Shown piece after piece: positions 44,427 to 52,893 of a stretch of DNA of 64,000 bases. Position 1 is the stretch's first letter. Each line of letters begins with the position of its first letter. The position numbers were made by a program, and so were the translations under genes. The notes under the pieces are model-generated. The model searched no databases. It was not told the origin of the DNA and worked only from the letters and a program-made list of their open reading frames with translations. This DNA comes from Streptomyces sp. NBC_01591. Its GTDB lineage: Bacteria > Actinomycetota > Actinomycetes > Streptomycetales > Streptomycetaceae. The DNA lies in the NCBI RefSeq assembly GCF_035918155.1, contig NZ_CP109327.1:186001-250000 (forward strand), given 5' to 3'.

Positions 44427-44560
44427 GTAAGCTCATGTGGGCGCTTCCCGGGTCGGCGGTAAGTGACGCTATCCCACCACGCGCCACTGACATCGCCGGA
44501 CCGGTGGCGGCCCAGTCCCACTCCAGGAGGGGGTGCTGTCGCACAGGTGTCCGGCTGGTG
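44427..44560 (+). repeat. Duplicated leader region, copy 2
   Basis: Similar to 39253-39385 up to and including a GGAGG-rich ribosome site (CCAGGAGGGGG) and the first codons (QVSGWCAVPAHFGC versus QASDWCAFPARLGC), after which the two copies diverge completely. See copy 1. Confidence 0.7.
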
Positions 44561-44822
44561 CGCGGTTCCGGCGCACTTCGGGTGCCTTTTGTACGGGCGC
44601 GTCGCCGCGGCAGTCGGCGTCCAACGGAGGCGAGCCATGGAACTCTTCGGCCTCGGCCCGTCGCTGCTCGCACCAGCAGCGTCACCTGGGCGTTCACGCG
44701 TCGGCGAGGGCTGCGGGTGCATGTTCATGCGCGACGGCCCGGTCCTGGAGTTCGTTGCTGGGGCGTCTGTTGATGTGGCACGGCCGTCTGCGGTGTCGCG
44801 GGTTGAGGTCGAAGCGCTCTGA
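44547..44822 (+). pseudogene. Short ORF continuing the duplicated leader
   Basis: From GTG 44547: VSGWCAVPAHFGCLLYGRVA, MELFGLGPSLLAPAASPG, GCMFMRDGPVLEFVAGASVD, stop 44822. The first ~14 residues match the CoiA-like remnant, the rest does not. It overlaps the 3' end of the minus-strand gene at 44725, so it is probably a chimeric remnant rather than a working gene. Confidence 0.3.
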
Positions 44823-45948
44823 GGCGTGAGGCTTGGTCCCGCAGGAGTCGTTCGGCCAGGGCCTGGATCTGCGCAGCCCGGTCAGCGAAGGGCTGCGCGT
44901 TTCGCCGCGGTGCTGGACGCAGGAAGCCCTTCTCGTCGTAGCGGTTCTGGTAGGCGGTGCTCGCGTACTGTTCTGAGAGAGGGGCAATGGCGGCTGGGAC
45001 GGCGGGTGTGAACTCGGCTGTGTGGGTTATATGAGGGTGGTCGGCCTGGCGCCAGGACAGTTCGGTGACGGCGACCGCAAGACCGCCTCGGTGCCTGAAT
45101 TCGATGCTCGTAGCCAGGGCGTGCGCCTGAGGCAGAAGATCGATGTCCACCGGGGGCAGCGTGAACACCACGTGTGTGGCGGGTCCGGATGGCTGGCTGC
45201 TGAAGAGTTCCTCGTGGTGGGCGTCGGCGAACGCCGCATTGCGGGTGGCATTCCAGTACGCGTCACGGGGAAGGTTCCCGTGACCGATGTGTTCCAGCAG
45301 TGCTGCAGCCCTCGCATGCCGATCCTTCGTGCAGTCGTGCACGAAGTCGTGAATGGCGGGTGGCAGGACAAGCCGTGCTGCGCCGTGCAGTGGTTGGGCC
45401 GTCGGATCCACACGCACCGGTGTGGCTGGCCGGAAGGCGGCCGTGTGCAGGGCCGCTTCCGTTTCGAGGTGCTCGCCGTAGCGGTAGACGGCATCCTGAT
45501 GGCCGTCCAGGCCGTAGGAAGTGTTGGTGTGCGCGTTCTGGGCCTTGTCCGCGGCGACGTCCACCGCGTCGAAGTAGCCGGCCCACTCGCCGGGCGGCCT
45601 GTTATGGATGTTGCGCTGCGGTGCTGGCTCCTGGTAACCGTTCCACCAGCGTGCGCCTTGCGGGGTGCGCCAGCCGTGGTTGATCCAGGCCGTGGGATAG
45701 GCCGCGTACAACGCGTCCATCATCACGCTGGCCAGACCACGGCGCTGGAAGTCGGGATGGACGCGCAACATGCCCACCTTCAGCGCCTGTCCGTCAGGGT
45801 GGAGGAAGAAGTCGATCTGCCCGGCCACGGACCGGCCGATGGACGCGACCAAGTGGCGCCCAGGCCAGAGGGCGCTGGCGCTGTCCTTCCACTCTGTCAG
45901 CCACAGCGACAGGCCCTCGTCGGGCAGGCCGTTCGCCTCCTGGGCCAT
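44725..45948 (-). CDS. GNAT-domain protein with long C-terminal extension
   Basis: 407-aa protein. Residues ~15-110 form a GNAT fold: ASIGRSVAGQIDFFLHPDGQ, LKVGMLRVHPDFQRRGLASV, MMDALYAAYPTAWINHGWRT (acetyl-CoA loop QRRGLA). The remaining ~290 residues are an unannotated region (EWAGYFDAVDVAADKAQNAH, LVLPPAIHDFVHDCTKDRHA, HVVFTLPPVDIDLLPQAHAL). The Pro/Gln-rich tail may be unstructured. Typical of plasmid-borne Streptomyces genes. Two bases separate its start from the stop of the gene at 45951, so it is second in an operon. Confidence 0.8.
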   Translation of the reverse strand: MAQEANGLPDEGLSLWLTEWKDSASALWPGRHLVASIGRSVAGQIDFFLHPDGQALKVGMLRVHPDFQRRGLASVMMDALYAAYPTAWINHGWRTPQGARWWNGYQEPAPQRNIHNRPPGEWAGYFDAVDVAADKAQNAHTNTSYGLDGHQDAVYRYGEHLETEAALHTAAFRPATPVRVDPTAQPLHGAARLVLPPAIHDFVHDCTKDRHARAAALLEHIGHGNLPRDAYWNATRNAAFADAHHEELFSSQPSGPATHVVFTLPPVDIDLLPQAHALATSIEFRHRGGLAVAVTELSWRQADHPHITHTAEFTPAVPAAIAPLSEQYASTAYQNRYDEKGFLRPAPRRNAQPFADRAAQIQALAERLLRDQASRLRALRPQPATPQTAVPHQQTPQQRTPGPGRRA

Positions 45949-45950
45949 GG

Positions 45951-46343
45951 CTACCGAGCGGAAGCCGAGGGCGTCACGGCGACGAGCCGACTGCTCACCG
46001 CGTGGACACCCTCCACCGCAGACAGTGCGGCATCGGCACAGGCTTCCAGCCGCTGGGTGTCCCCACGCTCACCGGTCAGGGGCCAGCGGGCTGCGTCAAG
46101 GCTCAGCGTGTTCTGCATGATTGCCGCAGCCCGCCCGGGCGCTGGCTGGGGCCCGGGCGCACCGTAGGTGGCCACCCGGGCCGTGCACGCCACATCACCA
46201 CGGACGTCGGGCTCCGACCTGTGATCGAAAATGATTTCACCCGCGCCGCCAAGGGCGGCCATGAGCCGGGCGACCGCTTGCGGTGGCCCGCTCAACTGGA
46301 CTCTGGTGTAAGAAGGCTCCGGGATCTCGGACGACTCATCCAC
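45951..46343 (-). CDS. Hypothetical protein upstream of the GNAT-domain gene
   Basis: 130-aa protein from ATG 46343: PSYTRVQLSGPPQAVARLMA, ALGGAGEIIFDHRSEPDVRG, DVACTARVATYGAPGPQPAP. Its first part has the beta-alpha-beta look of a small regulatory domain. Translationally linked to the 44725 gene. No family recognised. Confidence 0.65.
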   Translation of the reverse strand: MDESSEIPEPSYTRVQLSGPPQAVARLMAALGGAGEIIFDHRSEPDVRGDVACTARVATYGAPGPQPAPGRAAAIMQNTLSLDAARWPLTGERGDTQRLEACADAALSAVEGVHAVSSRLVAVTPSASAR

Positions 46344-46499
46344 GGTTGGCTGCTCCTATGTGCTGCGGACGGCTTCAGGGAGCCAACTTCCGGCCTGACC
46401 GTCAAAGTTCCCCGCGGCACGCGCCCACCCGCCACTCCTTGTCTGCCGGTTGCCTGCCGACCGGGACACGACGCGGGCAGATCGTGGTGTCCGCGGGAT

Positions 46500-46817
46500 T
46501 CAGGTCCCGCGGGCGGTGTCCGCCCGCTGGAGAGTTTGGTTCAGGTGCCACAGCGTCACGGCAGGGAGGAGTCCGCCGAGCCGGTCGGCGGCCCTCAAGT
46601 GAGCAACGCCGGACATCAATTCGGCCTTGGCGCGGGAGGCGGTCTCGTCGTGAAAGGTTCCTGCAGCCTCTTCCAAGAGGTCGGCCAGCTCGGCGACGCC
46701 TGGATCGTCCGGCACTACACCGCCCCACCGAGCCGCGGCGCCGCTGAGCTTGATGATGATGCGGCCTCGTGCTCCGGCCAGGCGCAATGAGAGATCTTCG
46801 TTGATCACATGCGACAT
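46500..46817 (-). CDS. Hypothetical protein (intact relative of the 42994 scrap)
   Basis: 105-aa protein from ATG 46817: EDLSLRLAGARGRIIIKLSG, VPDDPGVAELADLLEEAAGT, FHDETASRAKAELMSGVAHL, VTLWHLNQTLQRADTARGT. The last 18 codons are duplicated at 42994. Helical, cytoplasmic, unknown role. The 46344-46499 gap shows nothing else. Confidence 0.6.
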   Translation of the reverse strand: MSHVINEDLSLRLAGARGRIIIKLSGAAARWGGVVPDDPGVAELADLLEEAAGTFHDETASRAKAELMSGVAHLRAADRLGGLLPAVTLWHLNQTLQRADTARGT

Positions 46818-47100
46818 CCTCTCCTATGCCTGGCTGCGGAGCAGGAGTTCGGCAGAGGGTGCACCACCTGGCGGGCAGAGGACGGTTCGCCGCAGCGACC
46901 ACGGCGAGCACCGCCTGCGGCCCGGGCGTCATGTCCTATGCTCGGGCTGTCCCTTTCACGGCGGCGGAACTGCCGACGGGGGCGTGGCGGGTGCCGGGGC
47001 CGGCGCCTGAGGATCGCAACGACGCATGTGTGCCGTCGAGCCTGCCTGTCTCCGGGCGGGTGCGACGGCGGTCCGCGCACGCCACGTACCGGGAGCACCC

Positions 47101-47922
47101 ATGGCCTTCCTCGCCCTCCTCCTCGACACCCGCGACTACGACGGTCTGTCCGACCTCTTGCGGGAGGCGGTGATCCGCCGCCAACGGCGGGAGGACCCCG
47201 GGTTGTGGAGCCTGGACCTCCTCGCCCAGGAACACGAGGTGCCTGTCGCCGAAGTCCGTGAGGCACTCGCGCAGGGCGACCACCCGATCCTCGACCGGAC
47301 CACCCCGGGCTGCCTGCTGGGCCGCTTCGCCGGTATCTCCGCCTGGGTGGACGACCACGTCAAGGGCGGCACCACCCGCAAGATGGTCGATATGTCCCTG
47401 GCCCCGGGATTCTTCTGGCCGCCGCTGGCCGTCACCGACTGGGCGCAGCGCCTGAAGCGGGATATGAAGCGGCTGCGGCCGGACCAGGAGGCCGCGGCAC
47501 GCGCCGCACTGCGGTCCGTACACGCCCTGATGGACGGCGCCGACATGTGCAACCAGCTGCTCAGAAAGGAGGAGCCGAGCCGGGCCGTGCACGCGCACGC
47601 GGTGCAGCGCGGCGTGCTGGACCGTGCCGGCTCCGCAGAAACGGTCCGTGCGTCGGACCGGGCCGTTGCGCTGGCGACGCGGACGAGGGAGGCCTTGCTG
47701 CGGACCACCGGGTGGGAGGCCGAAGCGCTGGCCCGCCTCACCGTGCGGGACGTGGTACTGCTGGACGACGGGCAGACAGTGGAGCTCTACGGCCGGGCCC
47801 CGGACAGCCCCGCACGGCAGCACGTCGGATGGCGGACCGGCGCCCTGGTAGCGGCACTGGCCGCCGACCGGGCAGAGGACGAACTGCTGCTGGACTACGC
47901 GTCCGACCCCGTGGCCCCGTAA
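47101..47922 (+). CDS. Hypothetical protein with recombinase-like C-terminal segment
   Basis: 273-aa protein starting at ATG 47101 (MAFLALLLDTRDYDGLSDLL). The N-terminal half has a possible HTH (WSLDLLAQEHEVPVAEVREA). The C-terminal part, LATRTREALLRTTGWEAEAL, ARLTVRDVVLLDDGQTVELY, resembles the first catalytic block of tyrosine recombinases (G-R-x-x-E-x-L-x-L), but the Arg is replaced and no HxxR...Y block follows. It may be a degenerate or unrelated fold. Frame intact; no partner gene nearby. Confidence 0.6.
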   Translation: MAFLALLLDTRDYDGLSDLLREAVIRRQRREDPGLWSLDLLAQEHEVPVAEVREALAQGDHPILDRTTPGCLLGRFAGISAWVDDHVKGGTTRKMVDMSLAPGFFWPPLAVTDWAQRLKRDMKRLRPDQEAAARAALRSVHALMDGADMCNQLLRKEEPSRAVHAHAVQRGVLDRAGSAETVRASDRAVALATRTREALLRTTGWEAEALARLTVRDVVLLDDGQTVELYGRAPDSPARQHVGWRTGALVAALAADRAEDELLLDYASDPVAP

Positions 47923-48303
47923 CCGGCCGGAACACCGGACTGCGGACCACCGCGGACCCGGAACGACGAGCGCCGGACACAAGCACGGACCACTCGCGCC
48001 CGCACCGCTGGGCGACGCGAAGCGCGGGCAGCCCAGCGGCGGCAGGACGCACGTGGACGAGTGCGGCCGCTGCGTCCGCAGGGCCGGGCCCGTCCCCGCC
48101 CGTGGGATTCGAACGAGTCTGCCGAGCCCCTTCGGTGCGAAAGGAATGCGCCATCCTTCGCGCCTCCGGCGACGCAATAGCCACCTTTGCTCTCAAACAG
48201 GAACGGCCTTTTGACCTACTGGTAACCATGCCTCCGCGCCGGCTGCCAAATAGCCCTCAGCGGCCGCGCGGCGCACGCTCTGCCCCGACCCGAAAGGACG
48301 CCC
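47923..48303. other. No gene recognised
   Basis: 381 bp between two rightward genes. No supported reading frame. AT-richer sequence at about 48170-48230 (CAATAGCCACCTTTGC ...) is probably the promoter region of the acetyltransferase at 48304. Confidence 0.5.
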
Positions 48304-48939
48304 GTGGGACGACACAAGCCCGGCAAGGTCCGACGCCGCCGCCCCGACGACCCGCCCGGCCACGTCCAGATCAGACAGACCCGTCCCGGAGAGGGCAAGG
48401 CGTTCACTGATCTCGCCGCGCTCGCCATGGAAGGCCACGGCGACTTCGACGACCGCGAGGCCATGTGCGAGACCATTGACGAAGGCGGACCGTTCATCAG
48501 CCGGTACAAGGCCGGGCAGTTCGTTTTCCTGGTCGCCGAACACACGCCCACCGGGCGCATCGTCGGCGTCTCGTCCAGCATCCCGCCCCTGGCCGTACTC
48601 GCCGGCATGGAACGCGACGGGGCGGATCCCACCGTCCTGGGCGCTACCGCGATGGCTTACGTCAAGATCCGCGCTCTGGCCGTCGCGGACGACTGCCGCC
48701 GCCAGGGCATCGCCTCCGCCCTCCTCGTCAGGGCCCTGACCGTCCACCGCGATCACAGCGCGTTCTTCGCGTACGGGCAGTTCACCGCCGGGGACGCCGC
48801 TCTGGCCCGGTTCTACCAGCGCCAGGGGTTCACCATCCACGCCCCGGGCGAGCCGGTCCTTCTCGCCGGCGGCTCCAAGCACGCCGGCGTCGGTGCCTCA
48901 CCGCTCCCCGGCGAGCAGATGTTCTCGCGCATGCTCTGA
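48304..48939 (+). CDS. GNAT acetyltransferase
   Basis: 211-aa N-acetyltransferase from GTG 48304 with a basic leader (GRHKPGKVRRRRPDDPPGHV). GNAT core: IRQTRPGEGKAFTDLAALAM, VFLVAEHTPTGRIVGVSSSI, AYVKIRALAVADDCRRQGIA, SALLVRALTVH (acetyl-CoA motif RRQGIAS) and LARFYQRQGFTIHAPGEPVL. Substrate unknown. Followed by a clear hairpin terminator. Confidence 0.85.
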   Translation: MGRHKPGKVRRRRPDDPPGHVQIRQTRPGEGKAFTDLAALAMEGHGDFDDREAMCETIDEGGPFISRYKAGQFVFLVAEHTPTGRIVGVSSSIPPLAVLAGMERDGADPTVLGATAMAYVKIRALAVADDCRRQGIASALLVRALTVHRDHSAFFAYGQFTAGDAALARFYQRQGFTIHAPGEPVLLAGGSKHAGVGASPLPGEQMFSRML

Positions 48940-48972
48940 CTCCGTACCCGGCGGCTTCGGAAAACGGACCTT

Positions 48973-48995
48973 CCGGCCAGGTCGGCCCTGGCCGG
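48973..48995 (+). terminator. Hairpin terminator after the GNAT gene
   Basis: CCGGCCAG-GTCGGCC-CTGGCCGG, a perfect 8-bp GC stem with a 7-base loop, 34 bases after the stop codon. No T tract. The rest of 48940-49216 contains no gene. Confidence 0.55.
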
Positions 48996-49216
48996 GCAAG
49001 GACGTCCCGAGAAGCGCAGCGGCGGCGCGGCGGGACGACGGCTCGGTGGGGAGCCCGTTACCACATCGAAGGTCCCGTGCCGAATCGTCCCCGCTCATCG
49101 GGTGCACCCTCGGCCCATGGACGATGGGGGTCAGGTGAAGCGTCCGGATGGCTGCCGATGCGTCGGGAAAGGTGGCGATACCGGGCAGTCCGGTCGGCGG
49201 GCGGCAGCATCGGCCG

Positions 49217-50221
49217 TCAGGCACGTACCGAGGGACGGCGGGCCTCCTGCGGTGCGGCCTTCTCCACGCGTCCGATCCGCCGCCGGATCGCTGCGAACAT
49301 CTCGGCCTGCTCCTCCTTGACCGGGTAGTCGATGCGGTCGTAGCGCAGTTGGAGGGTGGCGGTGTTGTCCGGGGACTTCAGGAGGACCAGGCCGAGGCTC
49401 TCGCTGGGGGTCAGGTCGCGGTGCCCGCGCAGTTCCAGCGGCAGACCGTGTTCCGGGTCGGTGAGGGCTTGCACCAGCTCGGCTCGGCGCAGGCCGGTGT
49501 CGGAGGCGTGGTCCAGCTCCAGGATCCACCACTCCCCCAGCCGGGCCTCGTGGCCGGTGACGAGGTGGGGGACGGCGACGGTGTGCAGGAGGCCGAGGCG
49601 GCGCAGCAGCCCGCTGGGGAGCCAGGCCGCCTCGTGCCAGGTGGATTCGTAGGCGAGCGGCTGGCGCTCGTCTTCCCACAGCCGTTCGTGGGTGGTCCAG
49701 GTGTCACCGGCGAGCCAGCTGGCCTCGCCCCCGTCGGCGTGGATTTGCTCGGCGAGGGCGGCTTCGGCCTTGTGGAAGGCGCGTCGGGAGGGGCCGGTGA
49801 GCTGGATACTGGCCGGCTGTCCGAGGCGGCGGAGCTCGATGCCGCGCTCGCTTCGTGCGGCGATCCGCAGCCCGTTGAGGCCGTGGATCTCGTCGCGGCC
49901 GGTGCCTACGGGCACGCGGCCGGGCAGCAGCCCGGCCAGCAGGCTGTCGAGGCTCGCGTCGCTCTCCAGGTGGAGCCGGATGCTCTTCTCGGTGGGCTGC
50001 ACGTACCGGATGCTGAAGGGGAACTCGAAGAAGTTCCTCTGGGAGCTGAGGATCCAGTAGAACGCCTCGGACTCAAGGAGGAGTTGCGCGTGGTGGGCGG
50101 GTGCCGGGATGAGAGGGGTGTGCCGGGGGAGGCCGGCGACGACCTCGCATGCGAGCTGGCGGGGAGCACCGGTGTACAGCGCGTACGTCCGGGCCCGGTT
50201 GCTGGTCTGGTTGGCCGACAT
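49217..50221 (-). CDS. Hypothetical protein
   Basis: 334-aa protein from ATG 50221 (MSANQTSNRARTYALYTGAP). Blocks: ACEVVAGLPRHTPLIPAPAH, AQLLLESEAFYWILSSQRNF, FEFPFSIRYVQPTEKSIRLH, WWILELDHASDTGLRRAELV, TLQLRYDRIDYPVKEEQAEM, FAAIRRRIGRVEK. No signal or TM. Frame intact. Found in Streptomyces accessory DNA; no functional domain recognised. 50222-50787 upstream shows no gene. Confidence 0.65.
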   Translation of the reverse strand: MSANQTSNRARTYALYTGAPRQLACEVVAGLPRHTPLIPAPAHHAQLLLESEAFYWILSSQRNFFEFPFSIRYVQPTEKSIRLHLESDASLDSLLAGLLPGRVPVGTGRDEIHGLNGLRIAARSERGIELRRLGQPASIQLTGPSRRAFHKAEAALAEQIHADGGEASWLAGDTWTTHERLWEDERQPLAYESTWHEAAWLPSGLLRRLGLLHTVAVPHLVTGHEARLGEWWILELDHASDTGLRRAELVQALTDPEHGLPLELRGHRDLTPSESLGLVLLKSPDNTATLQLRYDRIDYPVKEEQAEMFAAIRRRIGRVEKAAPQEARRPSVRA

Positions 50222-50787
50222 TGGCTTCAAGCACCTTCCGCTCGGCTCCGTCGGCCCGCGGAGCGTGAGGAACAGGTACTGGGTGCAGCGTGGAGGTCGG
50301 TGGGGTTGAACTGATCGAAGCCTTGCTTCTTCGCCTCCGCCTTGAACCAGTGGGCCGAGGTTCGCGTGAGGAGCAGCAGACCGGTGCCGCAGGGCGTCAC
50401 TGTAGCGGCGGGTCTCGGTTCCAAGGGGTCGCCACGCCGTTCGTGCCCTTTCTGGCCCTGCGTCACGTCGAAAGGGCCCTGAGCCTCTGGTCGGGACGAG
50501 GCGGCCTGGGGCTGCCGCCCGGCTGCCGGTCTCGGGGCCCTCGCTCCGGGAGCAGCCGCGCTGTCCCAATACCTGGTGATGGTCTTCCCGCGCAACAGCG
50601 CCCGGATAGGCTGCTGGCGAGCGTGTGTCGTGGCACGTTCCAGGGCCGGTCCCACCACCGGCAGTTGGAGAACCAGGCGACCGCAGGACACGGCGTGTGA
50701 CCGTTGGTGCTGCCGTGTTTCGGGACGCTCCGCTACGCCGGGCAGGTTCGGGGTGGGCCGGGTCGCGCCGGGCGCGGAAGAGCTCAT

Positions 50788-52893
50788 GTGACCCAGCACA
50801 GCAACACCACCCACCAGCAGCAGATCGCCAAAGCCCTGCACACGAGGACCGGCTGCGGCTACCAGGAAGCCCTTCGCCGCGTCCGGCTCGCTGCCGAACA
50901 GGGCCTGCTTCCCCGGCCGCTGGACCTGGCCGGGAGGCAGAAGGCCGTCGAAGTCCTCGCCGCCGCCCTGGACTCCCCCGCCCCCGTGCCGGCCCCTGTT
51001 GGCCAGATCCTTCCGGAACACGACGAACAGGAACCCGCGGTGCCCTACGCCGGATACCCGCCGGAGCGCGATGCGGAGATCCTCACCGTGTTGCTCGCCC
51101 GGGGACGGCGGCCCGAGCCCGAACGTCCGGGCCCCGCTCCGGGGATCGGGTGGGGACAGGCTCTGATGGCGGTGGGACGGTCCTGGCAGAACCTGAGCTC
51201 CGACGAACGCGAGAACCTTGCCCGCTGGGGCCTGGACGCGCAGCCCGCGAAGGAGTGGCTGGCCCTGTTCGAGTGCCTCAGTGGCTGGACATCCGCACAT
51301 GGACAGACCGTCCCCCGCTCGGCCGTCCACGACGGGCAGCCGGTGGGCGACTGGCTGTGGAAGCAGTGGCACACCCACCACGGATACCGGCCCGGCGAGA
51401 TCTTCCTGCAGCTCGCTCTGGCCGAGGTGACGGGGGTGTACCCGTACCAGGAGCTGATGCCCTACGTACCGCCGTCCTTGCCGTACCGGGCCTCCTACGA
51501 CCGGGCCCGCAAGGAGCTCTCCCTCGATGCTCTGCTGGAACGGGACGAGGAGCTGTGTCGGTCCGCGCGCGGCCGTGCTGTCCACCGTGCGGGGTCACCC
51601 GACCCGGGCCGCGGCCTGGTTCTCATAGTCAGCGGCGCAGCGTCGTTGCCCGCGCCGATGGCCTTCACGCTCGCCTGCCACGCCTCGCATACCTGGATCC
51701 ACCTGGCGGAGGCCATCGACCGCGTCTTCGCCCGCGACGACGATCATCTCGCCGCGTTCTTCATCCAGTCCCTGACCTGGGACCTTCCGGCTGGTGACGA
51801 CGGGTTCTACTACGGCTCCAGCTTCGAGCGGATCACCATTGACCGCCCCCGGCCTGAACCCGCGGCCGTGCCCTTCTCCCCCGGTGAGATCCCGACCGGG
51901 CAGACGGCGCTGGCCGCGATGCTCGCACCGGGCTTCAAGCTGGGCTACCTCTTCGATTTCGGGGACAAGTGGATGCACCGGCTGCGGGTGCTGCGCTGGA
52001 CCCATCCGCAGGAGGACGCGCAGCTCGAGGAGTTCGACAGCCCTCTCGTCAGTATCCGCCCGCTGAGCGGCCCGCCCGGGCAGTACTACACCGAGGACGC
52101 GCCCGGCTGGCAGCACTACCTGTCACTCCCTCCCTCGCCCAGGCCCGCCCCAGCGGTTCCCGGTCCCTCAGCCGGTAGCCGCCGTGGCACCCGCAGGCGG
52201 CGCAGCCGACCTGGGGGGGGTCGGCGCAGCGCGGGCACGGTGGGCTCTTGGACCTCTTCGACGTCGGTGACCAGGATGGGCCGCCGGCCACGAGAGGAAC
52301 TCCGGGCGGAGGTTGGTGACTACCGCACGCGCGGTAGCGGCGGCAGACACGGCATGGAAGGACCGGCTCGACGAGAGCCTCACCGATTCGCCGAGCAGCA
52401 GCCCAGTGCCAGGTCTGCGAGTACGGGGTACGGGAGCGATGTCTCAGCCGCCTGTTCCGGATTCGGTGTCGGGCAGGGTGTCATCGGCTTCTCGTTGGCC
52501 GCAGTAGAAACAGTGGACGTCGTCGGGGTGCGGGCCGACCAGCGCGGTCAGCTGAGTCCACGGAGTGGTGCGGGGACCTGTTTCCACCAGCGCGTCCACC
52601 GCAGCGACGAGGGACTCGTTGAGGCTCGGCTCCAGTCCGACGACCAGAGCCGGCACGCCCGGATGCCACACGGCGTGCTCGACCGCAGCCGCGAGCTCCA
52701 CAGGGCCGCCCCGGGCGGGCAGGAGGAGAACCTGGTCCCGGTCGGTGACCACGAAACCGAAAGCCGGCGGCTGCCCGTAGGTTGTCACGGACTCGCCGCG
52801 CAGCAGCACGACTTCAAGGGGAGCCCCGGTGGAAGGGCCGGGCGCGGGCATGGTGCGCGGTACGTGCAGAGCGATGAGCCCGGTGCCGGGTGA
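50788..52893 (+). CDS. pRiA4b ORF-3-like domain protein (3' end doubtful)
   Basis: From GTG 50788 (VTQHSNTTHQQQIAKALHTR). An N-terminal segment GCGYQEALRRVRLAAEQGLL is common in actinomycete plasmid proteins. The central region is unknown. Residues ~290-450 match the plasmid pRiA4b ORF-3 family (IS1096 TnpR-like passenger): THIWIHLAEA-type start (SHTWIHLAEAIDRVFARDDD), FYYGSSFERITIDRP, GFKLGYLFDFGDKWMHRLRV. After about 52160 the composition becomes Arg/Gly/Ser-rich, and from 52444 the frame lies antisense to a better gene; a run of eight G near 52213 may hide a frameshift, so the true end is probably near 52160-52320. Confidence 0.7.
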   Translation: MTQHSNTTHQQQIAKALHTRTGCGYQEALRRVRLAAEQGLLPRPLDLAGRQKAVEVLAAALDSPAPVPAPVGQILPEHDEQEPAVPYAGYPPERDAEILTVLLARGRRPEPERPGPAPGIGWGQALMAVGRSWQNLSSDERENLARWGLDAQPAKEWLALFECLSGWTSAHGQTVPRSAVHDGQPVGDWLWKQWHTHHGYRPGEIFLQLALAEVTGVYPYQELMPYVPPSLPYRASYDRARKELSLDALLERDEELCRSARGRAVHRAGSPDPGRGLVLIVSGAASLPAPMAFTLACHASHTWIHLAEAIDRVFARDDDHLAAFFIQSLTWDLPAGDDGFYYGSSFERITIDRPRPEPAAVPFSPGEIPTGQTALAAMLAPGFKLGYLFDFGDKWMHRLRVLRWTHPQEDAQLEEFDSPLVSIRPLSGPPGQYYTEDAPGWQHYLSLPPSPRPAPAVPGPSAGSRRGTRRRRSRPGGGRRSAGTVGSWTSSTSVTRMGRRPREELRAEVGDYRTRGSGGRHGMEGPARREPHRFAEQQPSARSASTGYGSDVSAACSGFGVGQGVIGFSLAAVETVDVVGVRADQRGQLSPRSGAGTCFHQRVHRSDEGLVEARLQSDDQSRHARMPHGVLDRSRELHRAAPGGQEENLVPVGDHETESRRLPVGCHGLAAQQHDFKGSPGGRAGRGHGARYVQSDEPGAG

